64,000 bases of DNA, taken from Isoetes taiwanensis. Lineage: Eukaryota; Streptophyta; Lycopodiopsida; Isoetales; Isoetaceae. The stretch lies in the NCBI GenBank assembly GCA_021234155.1, contig JAJEKV010000848.1, forward strand, positions 1 to 64,000. The letters run 5' to 3'. Positions 1 through 11,995 of this stretch are shown here, piece after piece. Below the pieces are notes generated by a model that was not told the DNA's origin, searched no databases, and saw nothing but the letters and a program-made list of their open reading frames with translations. Position 1 is the stretch's first letter; every line of letters starts with the position of its first letter. The position numbers were made by a program, and so were the translations under genes.

Positions 1-2384
1 GTATCTTTATGGTAACTTTATTTATGTTCTATTTGTTTTATCAGATGAAATTCAAAAGCTGGCTGTGATGAAAGCCTCCAATGAATTTAGTTTTTCTCGT
101 CGGAATTCTAAAATTTTGTCACACTCTAAGGCCCCTAAGGTCCTCATATAGCCAAAAATTTTCGTAACACAAACCATTAACATCCAACATATAAAAATTA
201 AATCCCCAACAATATATAACAAATCCATCGACATTAACAACCAACACATAACCAATACTAATACACTAACACAACAATTAATCCAACACATTTAAATTAA
301 AAATCCCCCTTTAAACCCCTTTGTATTTGGGGTGCATATTCACATCTGGGTGACGTGAGGGCGTCGAGCCCCTCATATAATTATTTTGCACGCATAAAAC
401 TCAACACCATATAGCATTGGCTTTGAAATCTTATAGTATTTTAATTCATATACAAAGAGATAAAGAAATTTTGTGTACTTGCATACCCCACAAACCAGGA
501 ACTTTTACGACGGTGTAGATTTTCATGAATAAGGGTGAATATGCCTATCCAATTTCGTCTCTGAGTCACTCTCGTGTGAATACATGCACCCAAACACATC
601 CACACCTATTGCGGCTACATAACATGGCTACTTTAAGTCTTATATCCCAATGAAAGCAAAATTTGCAATTAATATACAATAGATCTCCGCTAACAATCAC
701 TTATATTTATATTAGATAGATTCATATACAGATAGGTATGGACTTTGGGTGGGTATGCATGACCCCACTTATAGCATTCTTCTCTGCGGTTTTCCCACCT
801 TCGCCATCTCCATCATGAAAATGGAAGAAGTTTAAGTCCGCTCCCCAAACTCGCCAAACATCGGTAATGTAGAGACCAAGAAGTTTAAGTCCGTCTCTAA
901 CCTCCACCTGTCACGTAACATCAATAGAGAGACCACTCTCGCCTCCTCGCCTCGACTTTTGAACAAATTGATTATCCTTATGAATGTCTGGGTCTATGAC
1001 CAACTAATGAGTGCCATCATTGTCATCTCGTTTCGACAGAATCCGTAGTTTCCTTCCTTCTTCACTGACATTTCGCCATCTCCTATACTTAAAGTGACAT
1101 ACGAGTTTGTTTTCAATGGAATATCTCGAACCGAACTGTCTCACTCTTATCCTCGCGATTCAAGACATAATATTCACCCATCGAAGTGTCGGAAAGACTC
1201 CAACCTTCAAGAAATACACTATCTAAAAACTATCCACACCGTTGAATCAGAAACACTTTCAAGGTCTTCTGCTAATTGCTCAGCTCTGACATGGTAATGA
1301 ACATCAATTCCTAAATTCTATTCCTTTCATGCCCAGACTCTCCCTTCTCCTTCAATGCCGGAACATTTCTCACACAACTTACTCCGTACAATAAGATACA
1401 GAAGTGGTATTCAGGCCCGCAGATAAATCTGGACAGTCGTGGCAATGGAAGCCTGGCTAGCTTGGATCTTCGTGGAGAGCAGTAATCTTCATACCTTCCG
1501 TAACTTTCATATATACCCCTCGAAATGTAGATATGTGCTACCTTCTCGAACAACAAGTGTTCTTATATCTTGGTGAGCAATGGAAAACATCAGCTATCGA
1601 GTGTGAAGAGATGCTTGTTCCCTCCACACGATATACACAAACCCAGAATAGAATGAACTCCGGATAAGCAAGTAATCAATCCAATTTGAATATGGATCGG
1701 CATACAGAATTACATAATTACAATTTGCTTCTAACCTGGAAAGTTCTACGCTATTTATTTTTCTTTGCCATATCCGTTGAGTGTATACATGCCTTACTTG
1801 CATATCTCTCTTTGCCCTCGATCGAACCGTAATTCACTCACCAAAGCCTTCCACGTGCGTAAACATCATTTCTCCTCGATCTTTGACTTCGCCATTCTGT
1901 GATTGGGTGTGCTTGGAGATATGTACAAAGTTCCTGGCCGACACCACGGTTAAACTCATTTCCTCATCGTGGATGGAGCTTGGTAGCCATCTACTACGTA
2001 ACCGGTAATGTGGAGCTTAAATCGAATACTTAGAAAGGCTACCAGGGATTTTACCTTGCTCGGCTCTCGCGGGTCGAATCCTCCCTTAGCTAGAGTCAAG
2101 CAGCCCCGAAAGTAACCAAGCTCCTTTGCGCACCGATCTTTGCGAAACTCTCAGGAAAACACCGAGCGAATTGAGGGATGAGCTTACCCGCTATAATTGC
2201 CACGGTGTAATCCGACACCCGGCTAGAGGAATTTTGACATACCGGCTACGCAGCTGACACTGAAAGCAAACAAGGCTCTCAGAAAAGTTCTCAGACAAGT
2301 CGGCCTTCCCATTGGCCACGCAGCTTTTGACGGCATCGTAGTAAGGGCCCTTATTTGATCTCAAAAACTCTAACTAGGACCAAT
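1..2384. other. AT-rich region, no gene recognised
   Basis: Both strands carry only short open frames (at most about 80 codons) with no motif I recognise and no convincing exon chain. The 2040-2350 stretch is somewhat more GC-rich and reads like an old mobile-element remnant, but I cannot assign it to a family. Confidence 0.5.
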
Positions 2385-2620
2385 GCTCGATCTGTAACAC
2401 TAATGGATGAGATCACATGCTGTTTCTCAGATATGCACCTAGATTCTCAATGTTCTAGAACTCCTAAACTAGTATGCATATATGTATGCAAGGCAACATT
2501 AAGTGCGCGATATAGGTAGCTTAGTTGGCAAATGTATGTGGCTTGCAACTAGAGAGTTGCAAGTTTGAATCTAGCCTTTGTATTAACCATATTTTGTATT
2601 CCTCAGATGGTCATCAATTC
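2385..2620 (+). repeat. Dispersed tRNA-like (SINE-like) repeat, copy B1
   Basis: This segment shares a block order with 11515-11760: a 'ctaatggatgagatca' start, a 'cacctag...tctagaactcct' middle, then a tRNA-like part. At 2513-2576 the tRNA-like part holds an A-box-like 'tagcttagttgg' and, about 45 bases on, a B-box-like 'agtttgaatc'. A polymerase III split promoter inside a short dispersed repeat is the hallmark of tRNA-derived SINEs. The cloverleaf is imperfect (the discriminator side does not pair well), so this is a relic rather than a tRNA gene. No poly(A) tail or target duplication is clear. Confidence 0.5.
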
Positions 2621-5600
2621 AACCCTCAACAACAACGGTTTTCCCTTCAATGATGATTACGAGGCATGTTATTCTTTTGCCAAGGTCAAATACCCAATTA
2701 TCATAAGTTGAATCAATACGAAAATCTTTGTCTAGCATTCAATCTAGACATGGAGCAAGGTCTAATGCAGGGGAAAGATTTGGAACATAAGGAGAAACTA
2801 GAATTGGTGTCGAAACAAGACTCGGGATCTAACACAGGATCGAAGTCCAGATCATGAGTAGAAACAAAGGCATGACCATGCTCCAAAACTGGAGGAGGAA
2901 AAAGACTAGGGGTAGAAACTGTAGGTTCTCCCTCTAAATATACTTAAGCAAATGTGATATTTCTAGGTTCGCCTATACAAGCCTACCTAGCCTTGTATAA
3001 CATAGTAAGTGGAGAAGGAGAGCATATTATGCTATTTACCGAGTCCCTTCTTTATTGCGAAATACGTATTGGTTTCTCGCTAGTAATCCTCCTCGAGTCC
3101 CTTCTTTTATCATTTTCTAAATTGTCCAATTTCCGCAAGAGTTGTTAGAATGCTAGAATTAATTTCAAACTTCTTACATTGTATCATCTTTACTTGTCAG
3201 TACCATTCAAAAAATAGTCAGTTGACCCACTCTGTCACTCCTCAGAAAATTTCTATGTCATTAACGGACGCCAAGCTTCGCACTCGTGAGTGCAACCCAC
3301 AAAGGAATACCCATGTTTTGCACTTCTTTACATGTTTGATTGACATAAGATAAGTTGCTAGATATTTTCCAGAATTGAGCCAAGCTTGCATTTTAGCATC
3401 TTATATTTTCCAAAAATGTTAAGTTTAGTCAAAATCAATTCCACTTAGTCACTACACGAGGGCCTTGCACGCTAGAACGCACGCAGCCATGAGTAATCCT
3501 AATCGAAAGGCTGCTTGGACCTAAACTTATCCAAAATTTATCTAGTAAACTGCCCTCAGAGGTTTCTTCTTGACTTGTTTGCTTAGATTTGCACGCCATG
3601 TTACCTAGTTTGAGATCTATAACCTTAAAACATAGGTTCATTTGAACAAGAAGTCTCGAAAGCAATGAACTTTAGGCGCCTCAGTTGATAAAACCCTCAT
3701 TTGGATTTTCTTCTTCATCAAGTTGCCCTCATCCTCTCATGCTTAATTCTCCAGCCTTCAATAATCTTTCCCTCACTTTCCTCGGCCACCAACCTCGCCT
3801 CACTCTGGCCGCTTTTGCTGAATGGTACAAATGCTGGCCAACCACATCCCCGCCCCAAATGAGGCCTTTGAGGTTAAGGCGTGCTGATATTACACAAAAG
3901 AAGTTACATTACGAATATGTACGCCGAATTGCAAAAGGAGAAACCTTTGTAATGCTTATCACTTGTCCTAAGAAGGATCAGTATAGCAATGCCTAGATAT
4001 TCAAAATTCCCGCTTTACTGCATAAAAAGACTGATCGTATCGAAGCGTTCCACAAGTTCAAGACGTAAAAACAGAATCGGAAGCGTTTCTACTATAGCCC
4101 AAAACAAACTCCTACCGGATCAACTCCTCGGCCAATATGGAATATCGCCTCAAGCTCATCAAGATCCAAAGGGGTATGGACCATGAACCGCAGCGATGAT
4201 TTTCGTGAGGGTGATGTCGTGCGTTCCTCCCCATTTTGGCAAAGAAAGTAAATCTTCAAATCATTCCACCACCAAAGATCTTCATCATCCGTATCGACTC
4301 CAAAGTCGCCCTGTGCCTCAGCCAGTGAACTTCATTCGCCTTGATTATCCCTCGCCCAATCGCCTTCAAAAAGCCGGGCGATCATAAATCTTCCACGTAG
4401 AGGCCTTCCACGCCTTTGACCATCATCTCTTGATCTCCATGCACCCTAACTAGAACACCCTTATTATACCGATATTGTGCGCCAATATGATCGCGCCAGA
4501 AATTTGCTCCGGGAAGTCAACCTCTTCCTTCTGGCGGGTGTTTGAGTCATTAAGTCAAGAGGGATCTAGAGTCAAGAGTCACTTGTGGGATAGGACGAAG
4601 AACATGCTCGATTACATGAGTTGTGGGCGCTCACAGTGCATCGCGATTTAGCACATCGCAGCTATCTCGCTTCATGTACTACGAGCCATCACCGTAGAAA
4701 TTTCTTCACGAACCTTGACCTCGCGACTCTCAACATGAGGCGTAATGTATAAAACCCACGCAGATTCGCTAGTTTGGAGCACGCCTATCACGCGACATCC
4801 ACAGGGCACTTCAAATTGAAGAAGAAGACTACTTAACGCTAGCGGGATGACGCACTCAAGACGAGGAGAGCAAAGCAGCATCAAGGATGGAGCGCGATAG
4901 CAAGGTATGATGAAGATATCATAAGCAACCATTTGAGTATCACTGCCCTATCTCCGATAGTGACCAAAGGAGAGTATCTTTGCCACGACATCCTTCCATC
5001 TCCCATATGGTTTGTGAAGAAGGGTCAGATCGAGAGCTTCAATGAAAAGGGCGAGGACATCATCGCTCCTACCAAGAAGTTCCAAGAGAGGTAGCTTAAC
5101 GGCATTCTTTAAGGTGAAACGATAACCGAGCATTGCGCCACGAAGTAAGGCGATATATCACCAACAGCCGTCATTCCGTGAGGAGGAGTTTCAAGAAATT
5201 CAAAGTATTAAAATAAATCGGAGAGAGGCCCAAGATCAGTCATCTCGCTCGAGCGAAGTACGCAAGTGGAGGGATCCGGCATCAAAGATCAATCTCAGAT
5301 AATGCAAATCCACAATGTGGAGGGACCATGAAGATCTCCTACAATAGACATCACGATGAAGCAAAGAAAAGGAAGCGGGCAATAAGATCACTGTGGGGAC
5401 CCTAAAGGAGTATGCCTTCGGAGGCATCTCCGCTCATTTGCAGAGGAGGCCGGTGAGCACTTCCTTTGATCGTGACTTTGCTGTGTTTTGGCTAGATAAA
5501 CCCTTTACCCTCCTTATGCATTATTAATATGTACCAAGATAATGTTAGAATTCCTTCATGTACTATTATCTATCTTATATATAAATCTCAAGCTTCCACT

Positions 5601-5849
5601 ATATGTTGATTATCAACTATTATAATTCATTGTTAACTTATAAGCTGGGAGTCAACTTGATCTCTTTATGGCTACCAAGAATTAACACATATAAAGCGAC
5701 ATCATGATGTATAACGCGAATAACAACCATGGTGACTAATACTTCTGCGTACGAACAAGGTCCCAAGATCGTATGCATCATCGGCAACCTTAGAACCTTT
5801 TCGTCGGTGACGCGACTTAAGAATAAGAGATGATGGCTGAAGCTATCAA
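2621..5849. other. No gene recognised; possible upstream part of a decayed gypsy element
   Basis: The region precedes the decayed plus-strand gypsy pol region and may hold its leader and gag, but no zinc knuckle or other gag signature is clear. The longest open frame (3685-3996 +, 103 codons) has a Ser-rich start and no recognisable domain. Composition is similar on both sides. Confidence 0.3.
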
Positions 5850-7096
5850 CTAATCCAAAATGAACCGTGATGCAACAACTGATAATAAGCACCTTTATTA
5901 CTGCATGTCATTAGTAACGACTCAATGTCACTTCCACCACCCAGAGGACTGCAAAGCCCTCAACCGAAAGCAAGAACAAAGCTCCATATGCCCCAGGAAG
6001 AACAAAAAGAAGCAAAGAAGTAGGATGAGCTCATCCTCTCAGTTCTGGCCAAACATTACGGTGAAGTGGATCTCGGCGAAGTTCTCAAAGTGAGTTAGAC
6101 ACCCTCACAAGCGAAGGGACGTGAATCAGAGAATAGACCATCAAACGAAGGTGGATAGTGCAATGAGTAATGTATGGAAACCCAAAAGTTACAAGTCCCG
6201 AAAGATAACCGAATGGAAGTTTTGGCTTATTAGACGCAGGCTCTTGAACCCATATGTGATGAAAGATAAGGATATGAAAGGTGGCAACAACAAACCCATT
6301 GACCAAAGACGAACAGGAAAGGGATATTGCTCTAACAAGTTAAGAAGGAACAATTGCAGATTCAAAACCTTCGAAGCTTCCGCTAAGCACTATATCCTCC
6401 CAATGCCTGACACCAGGCGATTCACCATAGGTTGGACCAAGGAATCTATCAAGGCCAAAACATACGAGGAATTTGCGAGGCTAAGCGCTAAATATCCAAG
6501 CTGATCGCTAAAAAGGCAGCGCTGGATGGCCATATTGCGGTTTGAACAAGAACGCTAAGAGATTGCTATGTTTCATCAACCCAAAAACAACTGAGAGACC
6601 AAGACACCAAGCTTGAGGAATACAACCCCGCAAAACAACAAACTTACAAAGGAAAGCAATGTGGCCTTATCGTACCAAGCGCTTACATCCTCCAAACCAA
6701 AGAGATTGACTGATCGACGACATTGATTGATCTGATAATGACGATGACGGATTACAGATCGATAATGGTTATCAATAATTGATTACTGCATATCCGATAT
6801 CATTCATTATACTGATTTGTCCACAATGACAGAGTGAGTGCAATTCGGGCCACACCAAGAAAAGAGAATCAACTTAGACCTCAAAGGAACCAAACGACCA
6901 TGTAAGCGAGGTAATGGAGATCGTAAATATGACCCCATAGTGGGAATAGAGTTCTTGAAGCTAATAAAGCCAAGGATTGATCATGACAATCATGAAATCT
7001 CCATTCATAAAGATCTCGACGGAACCGCTTTGTAGTCAAAGGTAAGAAAGTCCTTTCAGCCATGCAAAGGTATCTATTTGAAGCAATAACAAAAGC

Positions 7097-7165
7097 TCTC
7101 GACGACATCCTCATCTAGAGCAAGTCGCTGGAAGAACATGTAGCACATTTAAGGAAAGTCTTGAG
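7097..7165 (+). pseudogene. Reverse transcriptase (YxDD-region) relic
   Basis: The frame starting at 7097 reads L-D-D-I-L-I, then a stop where gypsy elements have Tyr, then S-K-S-L-E-E-H-V. This is the palm motif C of retroelement reverse transcriptase, holding the two catalytic Asp residues. The in-frame stop and loss of frame on both sides show it is dead. Confidence 0.7.
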
Positions 7166-8089
7166 AAGTTACACTACCGCTTGTTTGGCAAGCTTCTGGC
7201 GCTATTTTGCTACAACCAAGGTTGAATACCTTGATATGTTGTATCGCCCAAAGGAATAGCGACGACCCCTCAAAGATAGAAAGCGTCACAGTAGATTGGT
7301 CACTAAGAACGCCTTTGAAGTGAGAAGGCAGCTACTACAAGAAATTTATAAGGGATTTTGCTATATGGGTATCCCCTTTGCCTGGATCTCACCAAGATTG
7401 TCAAGGTAAGATTGGGGGCACATTTCAAGGAGAACGCTCACAAGCTTCTTTAAAAAGCTCAAGAAAGCTCCTCGACAACACCGTGCTGCTCAACCTACTA
7501 AAGCTCGCCAAGTACAAGCTTATAGGCAATCGATGCTAGTAAGCTAGCAAATGTGTGGAGTTCTATGCAAGAAGGAAGAGGGTGCAGCCTATGACTCTTA
7601 AGAGTATCGAATGACGTTTGTTAACGTATAATTCAACGATGATCAAGAACTCGGCTATAGTAAGAGCTCTTCAGATTTGGAGAGGCACTTACCCCGCTGG
7701 TGGTAGGAAATTTAGTTGGATACATCATCAAAGCCTTCAATATATTTCTTTATGCAACTACTCCTGAATTTGAGGCAAAGGCAATGGATGGAGTTCCCAG
7801 AGTATGACTCTTTGGAGGTAGTTTATGTCGTGAAAGTAATGTGGTTGCCTTAGCGCAGCGCCATCGAGACTCATGTATTGCAATGCCATCTCTACTTTGT
7901 GTAGTGATTTCTGCGAAAAAGATTGAAGAGGTCTTGGCTCTCAAGCAAAGAATTCAAGGAGATATGGGCTAGCCTTTGCAAAGAGGCACAAATAAAGAAA
8001 GAGAAGCTTATAAAGGATATAAGAGAGAAGGCATTTCTACCATAAGGACAAACTTTCAGGTCCCCGGTTCATCGTGAGAGTAAGGAAGT

Positions 8090-8420
8090 TAATTCTTCAT
8101 GATACTCACACAGCCCAATAAATCGCCATGTAATTCATGAAAATCTACTTAAGCGCGAAGTTACTATTGGCCTGGCGATGAAGAAGGAGATAGCCAACTA
8201 CATTCGACAATATCGCTTTGTCACAAAACAAAGATCGAAAAATTAATTCCATGAACCTTGGAACCTTCGGCAGCTACAACCGCCAAGGGAGAGGTTATGA
8301 GCATGGATTTTATAACCGATTCCCTGTGAGCAAGGCGAGCCCTTTGATTCAATGGAGTGGCTGGACAAGTTACCTAAGATGGTTCACTTTTGCAATATCA
8401 ACCACCTGATACAAAGATTG
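8090..8420 (+). pseudogene. Gypsy integrase relic (zinc-binding and core start)
   Basis: Across several frames this stretch resembles the HHCC linker ('LHDTHT', 'KREVTIGLAMKKEIANYIRQY') and the start of the integrase core ('DSM', 'DKLPKMVHF'). In intact elements this domain inserts the cDNA. Frame changes and a lost Asp context make it non-functional. Identification rests on block order more than on any one motif. Confidence 0.55.
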
Positions 8421-9330
8421 GATACCGCCTTCTTGCTTTTGCAAGCAAACATTTAGATTACATGGGATATGGAAATCATATCCCATAGGATCTCAAGTTT
8501 GTAAGGCCTTTTAACGACTTGTTCACCTATCCACCAATTTGGCTATAAGCACGCCTACCACTCCAACCGATTTCCAATAAAATGGAGCGCACTAACCGAT
8601 TCTCAGAAGACATGTAAGAAGCTATGTGCGGAACAAGCAATCCAAAATGGAGTTTAATTTCACATTTTACTTCGTATTTGATGTATTGTACTAAGCAGAA
8701 TTCCTCAAGAATGTCCTTTTTATGATTAATTCATGGTTATTAATGTTGACACCGCATTAATTTGACATAATCCGCATCTAGTTGAATTTCTGCTAACAAC
8801 ATTGACTAATATGCAAAGACTTAGTGGAAGAGGTTAGGAGGCTACCTTTTGAAAATAGTCAAAAAGAGACAGCCGACAAGCATAGAACCGCAAAGGAGTC
8901 TCAAAGTTGGGGATAGTGTTTTGGCTTAAGATTAAGGTAAAGCAAGCAGTTTCTGAATTGGGAATTAGGGCAGTCATTTAGATGGGCTGACTCCTCAAGA
9001 TCCTAGAGCTGCAACAGTAGAGAATCGCTTCCATACAAACCTCGATTTGCCACCCATCTCAAAGTCCACAAAGTCTTCAATGAGTCTACTAAAGAGGCAC
9101 ACCCAAACCCAGAGAGGAGATCTTGAGACTCCAACCTTGTTGAGACGAGACTGAGGAGCAGATAGTTCTCGCTAAGTAGTTTCGGCGGCATTTTAAAAGA
9201 CAAGAAGGTTCATTTCTTCACATTTAATAAATGGAAGCACTTGCTCCTGCGGAAGTATGCAACTTGGGTTGAAACAAGATTTAAAGAAGCAATACCCGTG
9301 ACTTCATGAAGCACCGACGGCCGTCATTCA

Positions 9331-9489
9331 CTTCGTCGACGCTAACTCACAAGTTTAGCTAAGCTTTGTTATGTCTTAGTATAGATGAAGGCATATGCAT
9401 TCTACCAAGAGGGTGCATATACGCAGAATATTGGAGTGTAGGCTTATGATGAGATACCTTCCGTGGCATTCTAGGCTGCCAAAGACGAT
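9331..9489. other. Spacer between gypsy relic and repeat A
   Basis: Probably 3' untranslated sequence of the gypsy relic. No polypurine tract can be picked out with confidence. Confidence 0.3.
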
Positions 9490-10950
9490 CAGAGCGTGAT
9501 GACCGTATAATATGAGAGGAGGAGCAAGATGGTGGGCGATGATGAGACTATCATTCGGATGATCTCTATGCTAATGATGTAAACACATTACGCACATGAC
9601 CATATGGGGTCATATCTACTCCACTCCACTCAGACCTATTCTTCATTTTAACTGCTTCACATCACTCATTGTGGCATAGCTCAAATCGACAACCCTAAGA
9701 CGGAGATTTCATCGTAAGGAGGAGGAATCATCGACTCATCATCAAGCCATGAGACCCTGTGATTGGAGGAAGTTTGTCCGAGCGTATTCATAGTAGCTTC
9801 AGATAGATCATCCGAATTAAGATCCAGCTGAGCTAATCTTATCTTGTTAGTAGAGCTTCTAGAACCCCTCAATCGGTTTGGAACCTCTAATCAATGAACC
9901 CTAACCGTAGTTAGATGCATGTGATTGGGATTAGATGTATCTTCATTATCGACATCATGTTATATTGATGTAATGATGTTGGTTGATCTTATGTTTGCAC
10001 CTCGGTATTAAGGTGACCTAGTGGCTATTATCTAGATGATGCTTCTAGTCGACCCCATTATATGCGCCCGTAGTATTATGGGAACCCACCTACCTGGCTG
10101 TGGCCTATGGAATGATCGAAAGCACTACGTAATTCAGTATTAGTGGCAAAGTGGACGAGGTCCCCAATAACGCATAATGGGAGCCATTGTAATAGGTCTA
10201 TAGTCGGTCACTGCGGTGAGCCGGGTATGGTTTGACACTTTGATCAATCCGTGATCACTCGACTTCTAAGTTGCAAGTGTTAATATTCGGGTTTCCGTTT
10301 TGAGAAGTTCACTTTAACTTAATCGCATACGCTTAATTTATCTCTAGCCACTGATTCACTTTAGACCTCGAAGGGGAGATGGAACTCTTCCTACCTTCCC
10401 CATCTAATCGAGGAGATGTAACTCTGAGTCGCCTCGATAAGGATACCTACATAAGGAGACTACGATCCGCATTATAGTCAGCTGGTCCACCCAGCTACCG
10501 CGAAAGTATGCAATGAGGGCGCGATGGAGTGATCCACCATTGTCTATAGCCAGCCCCGCCATTATAGGTTTTTATCCGCTTCGTTCACTTTGTAGCCCAA
10601 CCGCACCGCTTCCTGATGGTAGTCCGGAACCGGTAGGGAACTCTCATGTTTTATGGCATGCTGATATTCCTTTGTTGGATCTATGGATATGGATGTGCTA
10701 CTCCCCTTCGAGGTAGTTACAATCGTATTGTTATCGCGGACATTATGCTGATTCGTTATAGGAGCCCATAGGAGAAGGGCGCCAAGGCATCCCTCGGTTC
10801 CTCTCCCGCGACCGAATATTCAGCGGATATTACGATGGAGGGTTGATGAGAGATTTCCTACTTGTGATGCAGAACCGCCGCATACGTAGGGAGCCACGTA
10901 AACCGGCATGAACTGAAGATGAACATGAGCGTATAAAAATAACTTCAGAA
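9490..10950 (+). repeat. Long dispersed repeat family A, copy 1 (LTR-like)
   Basis: The order of matching blocks ('tgaaccctaacc', 'atcatgttatatt', 'gatgatgcttctag', 'tatggatatggatg...') recurs inverted at 47330-48770 and partly at 40736-41067. It has no coding frame. Its length (about 1.4 kb), lack of ORFs and position just after a gypsy pol region fit a long LTR or 3' UTR. The copies are clearly diverged, so this one is old. I could not fix the ends (TG...CA) or a target duplication. Confidence 0.55.
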
Positions 10951-11514
10951 TGTGACGTTAGCCGACGAGGAGATCTAATTGTGAAGGAGGCATACTGGAG
11001 GTAGAATCAGAGCTGAAACTTGAATCCAAGGCTCAACAACAAGCAAAGTTGGATGCATATGCAGGTCTCCAACTCAAGAATTTCAGGAACTAGAACTTGA
11101 TCAAGAACTGGAACTAGGATAGAACTCTGAACTAGAAGTGAAGATGATAGTTGGCCATTCAGTTGTCTTTGTTATCGGTCTCCATCTGCCATTAATTTTG
11201 AATCGAGATAGTAATCGAGAATCTGGCAGGTAACAATGTTCTCAACCTTTTGCATAATACTCACCAATTGATTCTCCATGATGGAAAAAAAATCATGAAA
11301 TATCTAGAACAATCAATAAGATTTTGTCTGGAAAATTGTCATGACTCTTAATGCGGAAACAGAAAATACAGGATAAACATGCAAAAAATGCAAAAGAATA
11401 TGCTAGAATGCTGGAAATACTTTACACTCGGGTGAAAATACAAGGACATTGGCAGGTGGAACTATAATGGTTCATAAGAGTGAGAGACTCCCTCTATATA
11501 TATGCTCTAGACCA
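10951..11514. other. No feature recognised
   Basis: Contains internally repetitive 'gaactag/aactgga' text around 11080-11140, a short low-complexity patch. No coding potential seen. Confidence 0.4.
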
Positions 11515-11760
11515 CTGTGATCGCACTAATCTAATGGATGAGATCATGCCAATGTCACATCGCACCTAGGCCTCAAATGTAGAACCTCCTAGAACTCCGG
11601 ACATAGCATGTATGAAGAAGATGAGAATATTAACAATGAACATTACTAAAGAACAACAGGTATTTAGTCAGCAAAGGTATAAAGCCATGAATTAGAGAGA
11701 TTGTAAGTTCGAATCCACCAAGGTAACTATTTCTTCTGTTTCTAATGTACCATCTTCGTG
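11515..11760 (+). repeat. Dispersed tRNA-like (SINE-like) repeat, copy B2
   Basis: Second copy of the repeat at 2385-2620, in the same orientation. It shares 'ctaatggatgagatca' and 'cctagaactcc', and has a tRNA-like 3' part (about 11655-11720) with a B-box-like 'agttcgaatcc' close to the consensus GGTTCGAATCC. Seeing the same head and tRNA-like tail twice, nine kilobases apart, supports a mobile SINE-like family rather than a chance B box. Confidence 0.55.
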
Positions 11761-11762
11761 GA

Positions 11763-11995
11763 TATATACCCATATGGTCGCCATATTACCTCTAATAAGA
11801 CAAATATGCCTTTGCAAATAGGTGGGATCAAAGCATCACTCTTTCCTCATTATTCACTTTCATTTGATTCCGTACTATCTTGTATTATGCCCATATGGTC
11901 GCCATACACTTAATAAGATAAATACATGCCTTGGTAAATAGGTGGGACTGTGCCATCACTCCTCCTCGCTATTCATCACTTTCGATGATTTTGCT
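11763..11995 (+). repeat. Imperfect tandem duplication, about 122-bp unit
   Basis: Two adjacent copies share 'cccatatggtcgccata', 'taataaga(c)taaata', 'atgcctt', 'aaataggtggga' and 'catcactc'. The first runs about 11763-11872 and the second about 11885-11995. There is no coding frame. Confidence 0.75.

Larger units (their letters stand above)
5850..9330 (+). mobile_element. Heavily decayed Ty3/gypsy retrotransposon
   Basis: Translated blocks appear in the canonical gypsy order, separated by stops and frame changes. A protease-linker-like segment reads 'DPIVGIEFLKLIKP' (about 6931-7035). A reverse-transcriptase block matches the LDDILI(Y)SKSLEEHV region (about 7097-7165) with a stop in place of the Tyr. 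An integrase zinc-finger/linker block (about 8090-8240) is followed by the integrase-core start, similar to 'DSMxWxDKLxKMVHF' (about 8335-8405). A chromodomain-like C-terminus lies near 9110-9290. This order (PR, RT, IN, chromodomain) defines Ty3/gypsy chromoviruses. No long frame survives, so it is non-autonomous. It is followed directly by repeat family A, which may be its LTR or 3' untranslated region. Confidence 0.65.
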
